From positions 558,001 through 622,000 of the forward strand of contig NZ_JBEPSM010000002.1 in NCBI RefSeq assembly GCF_040548815.1: a DNA stretch of 64,000 nt, read 5' to 3'. The position numbers and the translations under genes were made by a program. Origin of the DNA: Kaistia defluvii (GTDB lineage: Bacteria > Pseudomonadota > Alphaproteobacteria > Rhizobiales > Kaistiaceae). Shown here in pieces: positions 8,984-17,150 of the stretch; the stretch's first letter is position 1; every line of letters begins with the position of its first letter. Below the pieces are notes generated by a model that worked only from the letters and a program-made list of their open reading frames with translations, ran no database searches and was not told where the DNA came from.

Positions 8984-10525
8984 CTACCAGTGCAGCTTGG
9001 ACATCTCGAGCGCCACGCCGACGCGCGGCTCCTGGAAGCCCTTGAGGTCCGGGTTGAACAGGCCGACGCCCTTCTTGGCGATCAGCGGGACGATGACGGC
9101 ATCCTTGCGCAGGATGTCGGCGGCCTTCTTCATCTGTGCGGCATAGTCCTCGGGCGTGAGGGCGATGTCGGCATCGGCGAGCGCCTTGGTGTACTCCGCC
9201 GAGCAATAGGTGCTCCAGCCGGCCTTGGTCGGATCGGGGCAGGCCCACTGCACCGGATTGGCGTCGCCCGACATGATCGTCACGTCGAACTGCGGAGGAC
9301 GGCCCTGGAAGATCAGCTGCGAATAGCGCGCCAGGTCGATGGCGTTGCGGGTGACGTTAAAGCCGGCGGCCTGCATGGCCGGAACCATGATGTCGGCCGG
9401 CAGCGACAGATCCGGCACGTCGCTGAGCGAAGCGTATTCGAGCGGCGTGCTCGCATAGCCCTTTTCGGCGATAGCAGCCATCGCGCCTTCCATGTCATAG
9501 GGGAAGGGGCAGGTCTCGGGGCTTTCCGGCGAATACCAGACCTGGTTCGGCAGCGCGAAGGTGCAGGTGTTTTCCGCGCCCCAGGCAGCGCCAAAGGCGT
9601 CGTTGTAGGACTGGCGGTCGAGCGTCTTGGCGATGGTCTCGCGCAGGTCCTTGTCGAGCTTCTGGTTCAGCACGGCATAGGTCGGCTCGCCGACCTGCGG
9701 ATAGGTGACGAGCGAATACTTCTTGTCGAGCTCACGCTTGGAGAGCTGCTCCCACAGGTCGATCGTGATCACCGGCAGCGCGTCGACTTCGCCGGCTTCG
9801 AGCGCGTTGAGGCCGGCGGTGCCGTCGGTGATGATGCGGACGGTGACGTTCTTGACCGGCGGTGCCTCGCCCCAATAGGTCGGGTTGGCTTCGAATTCGA
9901 AGGCGCTGTTGGTCGTGTAGCGCGCCAGCTTGTAGGGGCCGGTGCCGATCGGGTTGGTGGCGATGGTGCCGGCCGAGGCTTCCGGCTGGATCAGGCCGGA
10001 AATGGCGCCCATGCCCTGCCAGAAGTTCTGGCTCGGACGCGAAAGCGTCACCTTGACGGTGTGGTCGTCGACCTTGTCGATCGCCGTCACCGCCTCATAG
10101 GCGGCGGCGTAGTCGACCACCGGGCTGTTCTTCATGGTGTTGAGCGAATAGATGACGTCCTCGGCCGTCACCGGCGCGCCGTTCGAGAACTTCGTGTCGC
10201 GGATCTTGAAGGTGTAGGTCTTCTTGTCGTCGCTGATCGTCCAGCTCTCGGCGACGCCGGGCGACACGCTGCCGTCCTTGTTGAAATAGACCAGCGGCTC
10301 CACGACATTGGCCGGGATCCAGAGCCGCATCGCCGTTAGGTTGCTCTTAACGAAGTCGAGCGTGCCGGGGTCCTGCCGGGCGACGAGAACCATCTTGTTC
10401 TCTGCCGCGCGCGGCGAAGCCGCCTCGGCGAGCGTCGCCGCGCCGCCAAGCGTGCCGGCAAACAGTGCGGCTGCCGCCGTCAGGAGGCCCAGGCGCCTGG
10501 TAATCGAATGCATTTTTTCCCGCAT
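8984..10525 (-). CDS. Peptide-family ABC transporter substrate-binding protein
   Basis: A 513-aa periplasmic binding protein of the SBP_bac_5 (DppA/OppA/NikA) family. The ATG at 10525 (MREKMHSITRRLGLL) has AAGGGA upstream and gives a good Sec signal: positive N-region, hydrophobic core and an AEA cleavage area. Family markers are PLVYFNKDGSVSPGVAESWTISDDKKTYTFKIRDTKFSNGAPVTAEDVIYSL-type blocks near residues 70-130 (adjacent segments seen separately). It is first in a five-gene operon with two permeases and two ATPases. Peptide, nickel-chelate or opine-like ligands are all possible. Confidence 0.92.
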   Translation of the reverse strand: MREKMHSITRRLGLLTAAAALFAGTLGGAATLAEAASPRAAENKMVLVARQDPGTLDFVKSNLTAMRLWIPANVVEPLVYFNKDGSVSPGVAESWTISDDKKTYTFKIRDTKFSNGAPVTAEDVIYSLNTMKNSPVVDYAAAYEAVTAIDKVDDHTVKVTLSRPSQNFWQGMGAISGLIQPEASAGTIATNPIGTGPYKLARYTTNSAFEFEANPTYWGEAPPVKNVTVRIITDGTAGLNALEAGEVDALPVITIDLWEQLSKRELDKKYSLVTYPQVGEPTYAVLNQKLDKDLRETIAKTLDRQSYNDAFGAAWGAENTCTFALPNQVWYSPESPETCPFPYDMEGAMAAIAEKGYASTPLEYASLSDVPDLSLPADIMVPAMQAAGFNVTRNAIDLARYSQLIFQGRPPQFDVTIMSGDANPVQWACPDPTKAGWSTYCSAEYTKALADADIALTPEDYAAQMKKAADILRKDAVIVPLIAKKGVGLFNPDLKGFQEPRVGVALEMSKLHW

Positions 10526-10642
10526 GTTCTCGGTTCCCTTCTGGAAGTGTCGGACGCTGAAACGCCTCGTCGTGGTGTGATCTGATCTGTCACTTGCCAC
10601 ATTGGTCTTGGCCGCCGCGGTGCTAGCGCGGCGCCGGAATGG

Positions 10643-10729
10643 TCAGCCGGGCCCGGCACGCTGCACGGTTGCGCGCGTGGCCAGGCTCTTGGTCAAATGT
10701 CTGGAGGACAGGGGCGTATCGTGTCGCAT
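10643..10729 (-). CDS. Possible 28-aa leader ORF
   Basis: ATG at 10729 is preceded by a strong AAGGAGA at a good distance, and the frame runs 28 codons to TGA at 10643. It lies upstream of, and on the same strand as, the peptide-transporter operon, inside what looks like its leader. The peptide begins MRHDTPLSSRHLTK and has no recognised family. It could be a regulatory leader peptide, or the Shine-Dalgarno match may be chance. Low confidence. Confidence 0.25.
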   Translation of the reverse strand: MRHDTPLSSRHLTKSLATRATVQRAGPG

Positions 10730-10869
10730 CGCGGTCTCCTTGCGCCAACGGCTCAAGAGCGCCGTCGCGGCGATGGGCCCGGACAGGCCGACAGCAGGCC
10801 GGACGCGACGGGCTGGCGCAGGGTGAAGTCCTCGATCGTTCAGACTTGACGTGCGGCTCAAAGAGTTTG

Positions 10870-10884
10870 TTCCATTATGTGGAA
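10870..10884. promoter_or_regulatory. Inverted repeat over a possible minus-strand -10 box
   Basis: TTCCA at 10870-10874 and TGGAA at 10880-10884 form a perfect 5+5 inverted repeat with a 5-nt spacer. Read on the minus strand, the spacer region contains CATAAT at 10879-10874, a 5/6 match to a -10 hexamer. A repressor bound here would block transcription toward the peptide operon. The regulator is unknown; IclR-family operators can look like this. Confidence 0.4.
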
Positions 10885-11340
10885 TAAGTATTTGCCTCTG
10901 TTGTCCTCAGTTTGTCGAGGATGCGGCGGCAATGCAAGTGGCTTGCGGTTGCAGCCTGGAGCAAGTCCAGTTTTTCCCTGATTCCGGCATGTGGCTATTC
11001 TACGATGTAGGATGGCGGCATGGCGTCGAAGGGTCGGCACGCGCCTGTCGTACCGCAGACAGCCCGAAAGGGCCCGCAGGACAGCGAAGCGGGTCGCTTT
11101 CAATGATGGGTTTTTGGAGCGGCAGGGCTGCGCGCGTCGTCGCCGGGGCGTGGCAACGGCGTGGAAGGCCCGGTCGATGGGGGGGGGAGAGGCTGGGGGC
11201 GCGAGCGCCGGCCCAGGAAGTCGTGCCCAAGCCTTCACACTGGCCGTGCGGACGGATGCCGGCCTTCGCCAGTGCAATGCTGCGCAAAGAGAGCGGCGGC
11301 GAGACGGGAGAATGGCTCCCGCCTCGTCGTGAATGCGGCT

Positions 11341-12150
11341 CTAGTTGTCGTCCGAGCCCGCGACGGCGGAGGCTGGCATCAGGTAGCGGACCGCGACGAG
11401 GCAGAGCACGGTCGTGAACAGCAGCACGAGGGCCACCAGCGCGTTGATGTCGGGCGTGAAGCCGAGCCGCATCATCGCCCAGAGCCGGACGGGCAGGGTG
11501 CTCTGCGTGCCGGTCACCAGCAGCGTGATCATGGTCTCGTCGAAGGAGAGCGCGAAGGCGAGGATCGCCGCGCCGACCATGGCGCTGGAGAGATTGGGCA
11601 GGAGCACCAGCCGGAACGTCTGCCAGCTGCTGGCGCCGAGGTCGTAGGACGCCTCGACGAGACTGCCGCTCAAGGATTGCAGCCGCGTCAGGATGGTGCG
11701 GTAGACCAGCGCCAGCACGAAGACGGTGTGACCGATGATGATGGTCAGCAGCGAGCGCTCAAACTCGACCTGGCGAAAGAAAATCAACAGCGCCAGGCCG
11801 GTGATGATCGGCGGCATCAGGAAAGGCAGGAAGATGATGAACTGCAGGAAATTGCGGCCCTTGGCATTGGGCGAGGCGTAATAGAGCGCCAGCCCCGTGC
11901 CGAGCGCCACCGACAACACGACCGCGCCGGCGCCGACGATCAGCGTCGTCCAGAGCGCCGACAGCACGCTGTCGTTTTGGGTCAGCGCCACATAGGCCGA
12001 GGTGGTCGGCTGCGACCAGTCGACGGCGCCGTGGCTGACGGTGAAGAAGGACGAGACGATCGGCACCATCAGCGGGCCGTAGAGCAGCACGAAGACGAAG
12101 AGGGTGAGGGTGATCAGCAGCGCCGGGGCTGCCCTGTCGGCGAACCGCAT
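11341..12150 (-). CDS. Spermidine/putrescine-family ABC transporter permease (PotC type)
   Basis: A 269-aa inner-membrane permease with about six helices. A GTG three bases upstream (12153) is an alternative start, and both are served by GGAGG near 12156-12160. The start reads MRFADRAAPALLITLTLFVFVLLYGPLMVPIVSSF, typical of PotC, and the EAA loop is ASYDLGASSWQTFRLVLLPNLSSAMVGA. It is the last gene of a four-gene binding protein-ATPase-permease-permease unit. The substrate need not be a polyamine. Confidence 0.9.
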   Translation of the reverse strand: MRFADRAAPALLITLTLFVFVLLYGPLMVPIVSSFFTVSHGAVDWSQPTTSAYVALTQNDSVLSALWTTLIVGAGAVVLSVALGTGLALYYASPNAKGRNFLQFIIFLPFLMPPIITGLALLIFFRQVEFERSLLTIIIGHTVFVLALVYRTILTRLQSLSGSLVEASYDLGASSWQTFRLVLLPNLSSAMVGAAILAFALSFDETMITLLVTGTQSTLPVRLWAMMRLGFTPDINALVALVLLFTTVLCLVAVRYLMPASAVAGSDDN

Positions 12151-13022
12151 CACTTGGCCCCTCCATGCTTGCTTTCGAGCCGTCCGCCGAGGCGGATCGC
12201 CAGGATCACGACCGCCGCGAGGATGACGGACAGCGCCGCGCCGAAGGGCCAGTTAAAGGCGGTGCCGAACTGGCTGTATATGATGCGGCCAAAGGTGAAG
12301 CCCGACTGGCCGCCGACCAATTGCGGGGTCAGGAAGTCGCCTATCGCCAGCACGAAGACGAAGCTCATCGCGGAGAGCGTTCCGGGCAGGCTCAATGGCA
12401 CCGTCACCCGCCAGAACGTCTGGGCGTTGGTGGCGCCGAGATCGGCCGAGGCATGGCGGAGGGCCTTGGGGATGCGCTCCAGCGACAGGAAGATCGGCAG
12501 CACGGCGAAGGGAATCAGCAGCACAGTCAAGGTCAGCAGCACGGCGTTCAAATTGAACACGAACAGCATGGAGGGCTTGTCGATCAGGCCGGTAGCGAGC
12601 AGGGCGCGGTTCAGCATGCCATTGCCGCCCAGAATGCTGCGCACGGCGTAGATCTTGATGACGTAGCTCATCAGGAGCGGCACGAGCAGCAGCACCAGCA
12701 GCATGTAGCGGCTGCGCCCGCGCAGGGTCGTCAGAAAATAGGCGACCGGGAAGGCGAACAGCACGCAAAGCAGCGCGACGGTGAAGCAGAGCAGGCAGGT
12801 GCGCCAGAAGATCGGCAGGAACACCGGATCGGTGAAGAAGCGGACATAGTTGGCGATCGTCGGCGAGAAGACGATGCTGCCATGGTCGACGCTGAAGAAG
12901 GAATAGACGAGGAAGAGCGCCATCGGCGTCAGCACGAAGCCGAGCGGCACGACATAGGCGGCGATCGTCGCCAACCAAGGCGCCAGCGCGCCCGGTCCGG
13001 CGGGGGCGGCGCGCTCGCTCAT
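12150..13022 (-). CDS. Spermidine/putrescine-family ABC transporter permease (PotB type)
   Basis: A 290-aa inner-membrane permease. It overlaps the ATPase stop (13019) as ATGA and its stop overlaps the PotC-type start. Helices start at about residue 15, and the family loop HASADLGATNAQTFWRVTVPLSLPGTLSA carries the EAA-type motif. GDFLTPQLVGG is a hallmark seen in PotB/PotH relatives. It forms the channel with the PotC-type protein. Confidence 0.9.
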   Translation of the reverse strand: MSERAAPAGPGALAPWLATIAAYVVPLGFVLTPMALFLVYSFFSVDHGSIVFSPTIANYVRFFTDPVFLPIFWRTCLLCFTVALLCVLFAFPVAYFLTTLRGRSRYMLLVLLLVPLLMSYVIKIYAVRSILGGNGMLNRALLATGLIDKPSMLFVFNLNAVLLTLTVLLIPFAVLPIFLSLERIPKALRHASADLGATNAQTFWRVTVPLSLPGTLSAMSFVFVLAIGDFLTPQLVGGQSGFTFGRIIYSQFGTAFNWPFGAALSVILAAVVILAIRLGGRLESKHGGAK

Positions 13023-14119
13023 GCCGCCACCAGCCGGCAGGCGCTGCTCGGAACCACCAGCGGTATGGTCTCGCCTGCGGACAAGGGCGTGCCGTCCGGG
13101 CGGCTTTGCAGTCGGGCCTTCAGGATCTGCTGCGGCTGATAGACGGCAGCCGTGTTGACCATGGTCGAGGCGCCACCAAAGGCGACTTGATCAATGCGGG
13201 CGGCGATCCGGTTTTCGCCCTCTGCCGCGTCGCCGATGCCGACCGCCTCGGGACGGAACACGGCCAAAGCGGGGCTCCCGGCCGGCAGGGCCGCGATTTT
13301 CGGCTGGCCATCGATCGAGCAGACAAGGCGACCGACGGCCGTGTCGATCGAGCGCGCCGTGCCTTCGACCGGGCCCAGTGTGCCCGGGACCAGATTGTTC
13401 TCTCCGAAGAACTTGGCGACGAATTCCGTGCCCGGTCGGTAATAGACTTCGTGCGGCGAGCCGATCTGCTCGATGCGGCCGGCGCTCATCACGCAGATCC
13501 GGTCGGCCATGGCGATCGCCTCTTCCTGGTCATGGGTGACGAACAGGAAGGTGGTGCGGATCTCGGTCTGGATCGATTTCAGGAAGGTCTGCATGTGGCG
13601 GCGCAACTCCACGTCGAGTGCGGCGAGCGGTTCGTCGAGCAGGATCAGGCGCGGCCGGCAGATGATGGCGCGGGCGAGCGCCACGCGCTGGCGCTGGCCG
13701 CCGGAAAGCTGGGCGGGAAAGCGCTTGCCAAGCGGTCCGAGCTGCACCAGTTCGAGCGCATCGGCGACGCGTTTGGTTATCTCGGCGCGCGGCGTGCCGC
13801 GCACGGCCAGGCCATAGCCGACATTCGCCTCCACCGTCAGGTGCGGGAACAGTGCGTAGTCCTGGAACACGGTGTTGAACGGGCGGCGGTTGATCGGCAT
13901 GGCGGCGATGTCGCTGCCGTCGAGCAGGATCTGGCCGCCGGAGGGCTGCGTGAAGCCGCCGATCAGGCGCAGGATCGTCGTCTTGCCGGAGCCGGAAGGC
14001 CCCAGAATGGTGATGAACTCGCCGTCATGCACATCGAGGTCGATCGAGTGCAGGATGGCGGTCGCGCCATAGCTTTTCGAAACCGACCGCAGTTTCAAGA
14101 GGATACCGGCTTCGGCCAT
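13019..14119 (-). CDS. Spermidine/putrescine-family ABC transporter ATPase (PotA type)
   Basis: A 366-aa ATPase. Walker A GPSGSGKT is at residues 40-47, the signature LSGGQRQRVALARAI begins at 138, Walker B LILLDEP is at 158-164 and the switch His is in FVTHDQEEA. The C-terminal third is a TOBE-type regulatory domain, as in PotA, with NLVPGTLGPVEGTARSIDTA. It is second in the unit, between the binding protein and the permeases. Confidence 0.93.
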   Translation of the reverse strand: MAEAGILLKLRSVSKSYGATAILHSIDLDVHDGEFITILGPSGSGKTTILRLIGGFTQPSGGQILLDGSDIAAMPINRRPFNTVFQDYALFPHLTVEANVGYGLAVRGTPRAEITKRVADALELVQLGPLGKRFPAQLSGGQRQRVALARAIICRPRLILLDEPLAALDVELRRHMQTFLKSIQTEIRTTFLFVTHDQEEAIAMADRICVMSAGRIEQIGSPHEVYYRPGTEFVAKFFGENNLVPGTLGPVEGTARSIDTAVGRLVCSIDGQPKIAALPAGSPALAVFRPEAVGIGDAAEGENRIAARIDQVAFGGASTMVNTAAVYQPQQILKARLQSRPDGTPLSAGETIPLVVPSSACRLVAA

Positions 14120-14184
14120 TGCTACCCCGAACCATCGACAAAGGGTCCCGTCCGCAAGGCGGAGAGGAGGAGACAGGAGAGGGA

Positions 14185-14200
14185 TGGAGCCGTGGCTCCA
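14185..14200. repeat. Intercistronic stem-loop
   Basis: TGGAGCC at 14185-14191 and GGCTCCA at 14194-14200 form a perfect 7-bp inverted repeat in the 101-bp gap between the binding-protein stop and the ATPase start. It fits the same position as hairpins in other operons of this window. Confidence 0.45.
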
Positions 14201-14220
14201 CCCGGTCTTCGACGACGGGC

Positions 14221-15240
14221 TTACTGGGAAGCCTTGATCTCGTTCCAGAGATCCGAACGCTTCAGCGGGTCTTCGACGCTTTCGAGCCAGACGAGCTTGT
14301 CGTTGTCATTGGCGTTCGAGCTGGCGGCGGCGGTGTTGCCGAAGCCGGTCCGCTCGGAAAGCTGGGCGCCGATCTTCTTGTCGAGCAGGAAGTTCACCCA
14401 CTTCGCGGCGGCATCGGGATCCTTGGCGCCGCTGGTGAGCGCCCAGTTGTCGAGCCAGGAAAGCGAGCCCTCGGTCGGCGCGATATAGGCGACATGGGCG
14501 CCGGCCTTCTGCATCGCCTTCAGCTGCTGTTGGCCATAGTTGGCCCAGATCAACGCGACGTCGTTGTTCTGGTAGATCTGCAGCGCTTCGTCAGCCGTCG
14601 TATAGAAGCTCAAGACGTTCGGCTTCAGCTCGAGCAGCTTGGCCTTGACCGTCGCGAACTGGTCCGCCGACAGCTGGAACGGGTTGGCGATGCCGAGCGT
14701 CAGCGCGGTGAACGAGAAATTGTGCTCGCCATTGTCATAGGCCAGCACCTTGCCGGCGTATTGCGGATCCCACAGCACCGACATCGAGGTCGGCGCCGGC
14801 TTCACCTTGTCGGTGTCGTAGATCAGGCCGATCGAATCGAAGCAGAACGGGATGCCATAGGCCTTGCCGTCGCGGGTGACGCCGCTGATCTTGGAGAGGT
14901 CCTGGAAGCGCGGCAGCACCTGCTTCTGGTTCGGGATCTTGGAAAGGTCCCAGGGCTTGACCAGGTCGGCGTCGATATAGCGCTGCAGCTGGGCCGTGTT
15001 GACGGCCATGACGTCGAAGTCCTTGCCTTCGCTGCCCTTGATCTTGGCCCAGATCTCGTCATCGCTGCCGACGAACACGACGTCGACGTCGATGCCGGTT
15101 TCCTTGGTGAAGTCCTTGACCCAGTCCGGGTCGGCATAGCCTTCCCAGGCGAGGACGCGCAGCGTCTCGGCCGAGGCGGCGGAAACCCAAAGGCCGGCCG
15201 CAAGCGCGGCGGCTCCCAGCACAGCTTTCAAACTCTTCAT
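14221..15240 (-). CDS. Spermidine/putrescine-family ABC transporter substrate-binding protein (PotD type)
   Basis: A 339-aa periplasmic protein with a Sec signal (MKSLKAVLGAAALAAGLWVS, cleavage after ASA). The mature N-terminus ETLRVLAWEGYADPDWVKDF is very like PotD/PotF, where NWxxYI/YADP residues shape the ligand pocket. It is 104 bp downstream of the fumarylacetoacetase-family gene and on the same strand, so it may share the transcript of the sugar-acid catabolic genes. If so, the ligand may be a sugar acid or an amino compound rather than a polyamine. Confidence 0.9.
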   Translation of the reverse strand: MKSLKAVLGAAALAAGLWVSAASAETLRVLAWEGYADPDWVKDFTKETGIDVDVVFVGSDDEIWAKIKGSEGKDFDVMAVNTAQLQRYIDADLVKPWDLSKIPNQKQVLPRFQDLSKISGVTRDGKAYGIPFCFDSIGLIYDTDKVKPAPTSMSVLWDPQYAGKVLAYDNGEHNFSFTALTLGIANPFQLSADQFATVKAKLLELKPNVLSFYTTADEALQIYQNNDVALIWANYGQQQLKAMQKAGAHVAYIAPTEGSLSWLDNWALTSGAKDPDAAAKWVNFLLDKKIGAQLSERTGFGNTAAASSNANDNDKLVWLESVEDPLKRSDLWNEIKASQ

Positions 15241-15280
15241 GACACTTCTCCTCTGGATGAGTGTTCTGGTGGTGTTGGAG

Positions 15281-15311
15281 GAGCGCCTTCACCGTGGCTC
15301 GGCTGGCGCTC
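15281..15311. repeat. Stem-loop between catabolic and transport genes
   Basis: GAGCGCC at 15281-15287 pairs with GGCGCTC at 15305-15311 in the 104-bp gap between the FAH-family stop and the binding-protein start. There is no T-tract, so transcription could read through to the transporter. Confidence 0.35.
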
Positions 15312-15344
15312 TCTCAGGCTTTGTTGTTTTCAGGTCCGTTCCGC

Positions 15345-16367
15345 TCAGAGCGGGGTGACGGTGAACAGCGTTTCCTCGGGTCCGGCTACCATGCGGTTGC
15401 GCAGCGGCTTGCCGAAGGTCGGCGACACGATTTCGAACTCGTCATTCACCTCGGTCTTGACGTTCGAGGCGTAGCTCATCGCATCCGCGCCGAAGAAGTA
15501 TGCGTGCAGGTCGCCCGGTCGGCGGAACATCGGATAGCGGAAGTGGTAGTGCTCGAGATTGCCGATCGAATGCGACATGTGGCTTTCGCCGGACAGGAAC
15601 GGCTCGTCCCACACCACTTCGCCGTCGCGGATGATGCGGACGTTGCCGGAGACTTCCTGCGGCAGTTCGCCGAGCAGCAGTTCCGGGCCGAGCGAGCATT
15701 CGCGCAGCTTCGAATGGGCGAGATAGAGGTAGTTCTTGCCCTCGGTGATGTGGTCGGAGAAGTCGTTGCCGAGGGTGAAGCCGATGCGGCGGGGCTGGCC
15801 CGCCTCGTCGACGATGTAGAGGCCGACGATCTCGGCTTCCTCGGCGCCGGCAAGCGCGAAGCCCGGAAGGTCGAGCGGCGCGCCGGTCGGTACGACGCAG
15901 GTGCCGACGCCCTTGAAGAACCATTCCGGCTGGATGCCGATCGCGCCTTCGGCCGGCTTGCCGCCGTCGAGACCCATCCGGTAGATCTTCATCGAGTCGG
16001 ACTCGATCGCGTCCGGGCCATGCGTGTCCGTGTGCATCCGGTTGCGCGCGGTGGCGCTGCCGGTATGCGTTAGGCCGGTGCCGGTGATCAGGAAGCGGGC
16101 CGGCTCGGGGTGGTCGAGCGGCGGGAGCACGCGGCCGGCGATCAGCACCGTGTCATAATCGATCGCCGCCTCGCGCGGCAGGCTGGCGACCAGCGCTTCT
16201 AGCGCGGTGCCTGTCTCCATGCTGCGCAGGGCCAGCTCGTGCACGGTCGAAAAGCCCTGGATCGGCAGCAGCGTCTCGCCATCGGCGCCGACGACCGCGA
16301 CCTTGCGCTCGCCCGCCTCGGTCTTGAACTGAACCAGCCGCGTGCGGCCTGTTTCTACGCCGTGCAT
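15345..16367 (-). CDS. Fumarylacetoacetate hydrolase-family protein (AraD1/GguC-like)
   Basis: A 340-aa protein. ATG 16367 overlaps the SDR stop as TGATG, so the longer upstream frame is rejected. Signature blocks include GRVLPPLDHPEPARFLITGTGLTHTGSA (overall region residues 75-105), QPEWFFKGVGTCVV, the acidic EEAEIVGLY cluster that supplies metal ligands, LGNDFSDH and YLYLAHSKLRECSLGPEL. These match the AraD1/GguC branch of the FAH family. Members act on 2-keto-3-deoxy or 2,4-diketo sugar acids, releasing pyruvate-level products. With the adjacent SDR and IlvD-type dehydratase it would finish a non-phosphorylative sugar-acid route. Exact reaction is inferred. Confidence 0.85.
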   Translation of the reverse strand: MHGVETGRTRLVQFKTEAGERKVAVVGADGETLLPIQGFSTVHELALRSMETGTALEALVASLPREAAIDYDTVLIAGRVLPPLDHPEPARFLITGTGLTHTGSATARNRMHTDTHGPDAIESDSMKIYRMGLDGGKPAEGAIGIQPEWFFKGVGTCVVPTGAPLDLPGFALAGAEEAEIVGLYIVDEAGQPRRIGFTLGNDFSDHITEGKNYLYLAHSKLRECSLGPELLLGELPQEVSGNVRIIRDGEVVWDEPFLSGESHMSHSIGNLEHYHFRYPMFRRPGDLHAYFFGADAMSYASNVKTEVNDEFEIVSPTFGKPLRNRMVAGPEETLFTVTPL

Positions 16368-17143
16368 CAAACCCAACCCCCGTCCACGATGAAATTCTGC
16401 GACGTGCACATGCGGCTGTCGTCGGCAGCGAGAAATAGCGCCATGCGTGCGATATCGGACGGTTGGACCCGGTCCTGCAGGCATTGGCGGTCTGCGATCT
16501 GGCGCTCGCCCTCGGGCGTGAGCCAGAGGCGCATCTGGCGTTCCGTCATGACCCAGCCCGGGATCATGCAGTTGACGCGGATGCGCTCGGGGCCGAACTC
16601 GCGCGCCAGCGCGCGGGTCAGGCCGGTGATGGCGGCCTTGGCCGTCACATAGGCGGGGCAGTCGCCATCGCCGACCATCCAGGTGATCGAGCCGAAATTG
16701 ATGATCGAGCCGCCGCCGGCGTCCCGCATCATCGGCCGCACGGCCTGCGCCGCGAAGAACTGGTGGCGCTGGTTGACCGCCATGCGGTCGTCCCAATAGG
16801 CGACGGTCACATCCTCGGTGCGGTGGCGATCATCGTTGCCGGCATTGTTGAGCAGGACGCGGATAGCGCCATGCTTCTCCTGCGTGGCCCGGATTGCGGC
16901 CTGCAGCTTGTCGATGTCGCGCAGGTCGCAGGGGATGAAGTCGGGCGCGCGGTGGCCGTCGGCCTTGATGCTCTCGACCAGGGCGCGCGAAGGCTCCTCC
17001 GCCAGATCGACGAAGGTGACGTTCGCGCCCTGCGCGCAGAAATGCCGGACCAGGCTTTCGCCGATGCCGCTGCCGCCGCCCGTAATGAAGACGACGCGGC
17101 CGTCCAGGCTCGGATATACCGCGAAGGGAAAATCGTGTTCCAT
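16367..17143 (-). CDS. SDR oxidoreductase, likely 2-keto-3-deoxy sugar-acid 4-dehydrogenase
   Basis: A 258-aa classical SDR; ATG 17143 lies 8 bp after the dehydratase stop. The Rossmann motif is TGGGSGIG, NNAG is intact and the active-site Tyr and Lys are in YVTAK. A characteristic segment after NNAG, NDDRHRTEDVTVAYWDDRMAV, is closely matched in the second SDR at 52686-53474. SDRs placed between an IlvD/Edd dehydratase and a FAH-family gene are known to oxidise 2-keto-3-deoxy acids at C4 in L-fucose, L-rhamnose and pentose acid pathways. I infer that role here. Confidence 0.87.
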   Translation of the reverse strand: MEHDFPFAVYPSLDGRVVFITGGGSGIGESLVRHFCAQGANVTFVDLAEEPSRALVESIKADGHRAPDFIPCDLRDIDKLQAAIRATQEKHGAIRVLLNNAGNDDRHRTEDVTVAYWDDRMAVNQRHQFFAAQAVRPMMRDAGGGSIINFGSITWMVGDGDCPAYVTAKAAITGLTRALAREFGPERIRVNCMIPGWVMTERQMRLWLTPEGERQIADRQCLQDRVQPSDIARMALFLAADDSRMCTSQNFIVDGGWV

Positions 17144-17150
17144 CAGCGCC

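Larger units (their letters stand above)
10526..11340. other. 815-bp intergenic region without a convincing gene
   Basis: The region lies between the start of the peptide-transporter operon and the end of the Pot-type operon. Open frames here have repetitive Arg/Pro/Gly-rich translations, no family motifs and poor starts, so I call none of them apart from one possible short ORF. It contains a 15-bp inverted repeat at 10870-10884, an imperfect hairpin at 11300-11326 (CGGGAG/CTCCCG core) just beyond the Pot operon stop, and a run of nine G at 11179-11187. The first 350 bp probably form a long leader of the peptide operon. Confidence 0.5.

Noticed and set aside
11179..11187. Run of nine G as a possible phase-variation tract
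   Set aside because: It lies in no coding frame that can be supported and near no identified promoter, so slippage would have no visible consequence.
10851..11417. 188-codon plus-strand open frame in the large gap
   Set aside because: No SD, no motif, biased Arg/Gly/Pro composition, and it runs into the end of the PotC-type gene. The opposite-strand frame at 10858-11277 fails for the same reasons.
11161..12651. 496-codon plus-strand open frame
   Set aside because: It is antisense to the PotC/PotB-type genes, rich in His, Arg, Glu and Gln with no family motif, and is an artefact of GC-rich codon usage on the opposite strand.
15345..16796. Longer 483-residue version of the FAH-family protein
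   Set aside because: The extra N-terminal residues overlap the SDR gene out of frame; ATG 16367 has a TGATG coupling and the family-typical start.
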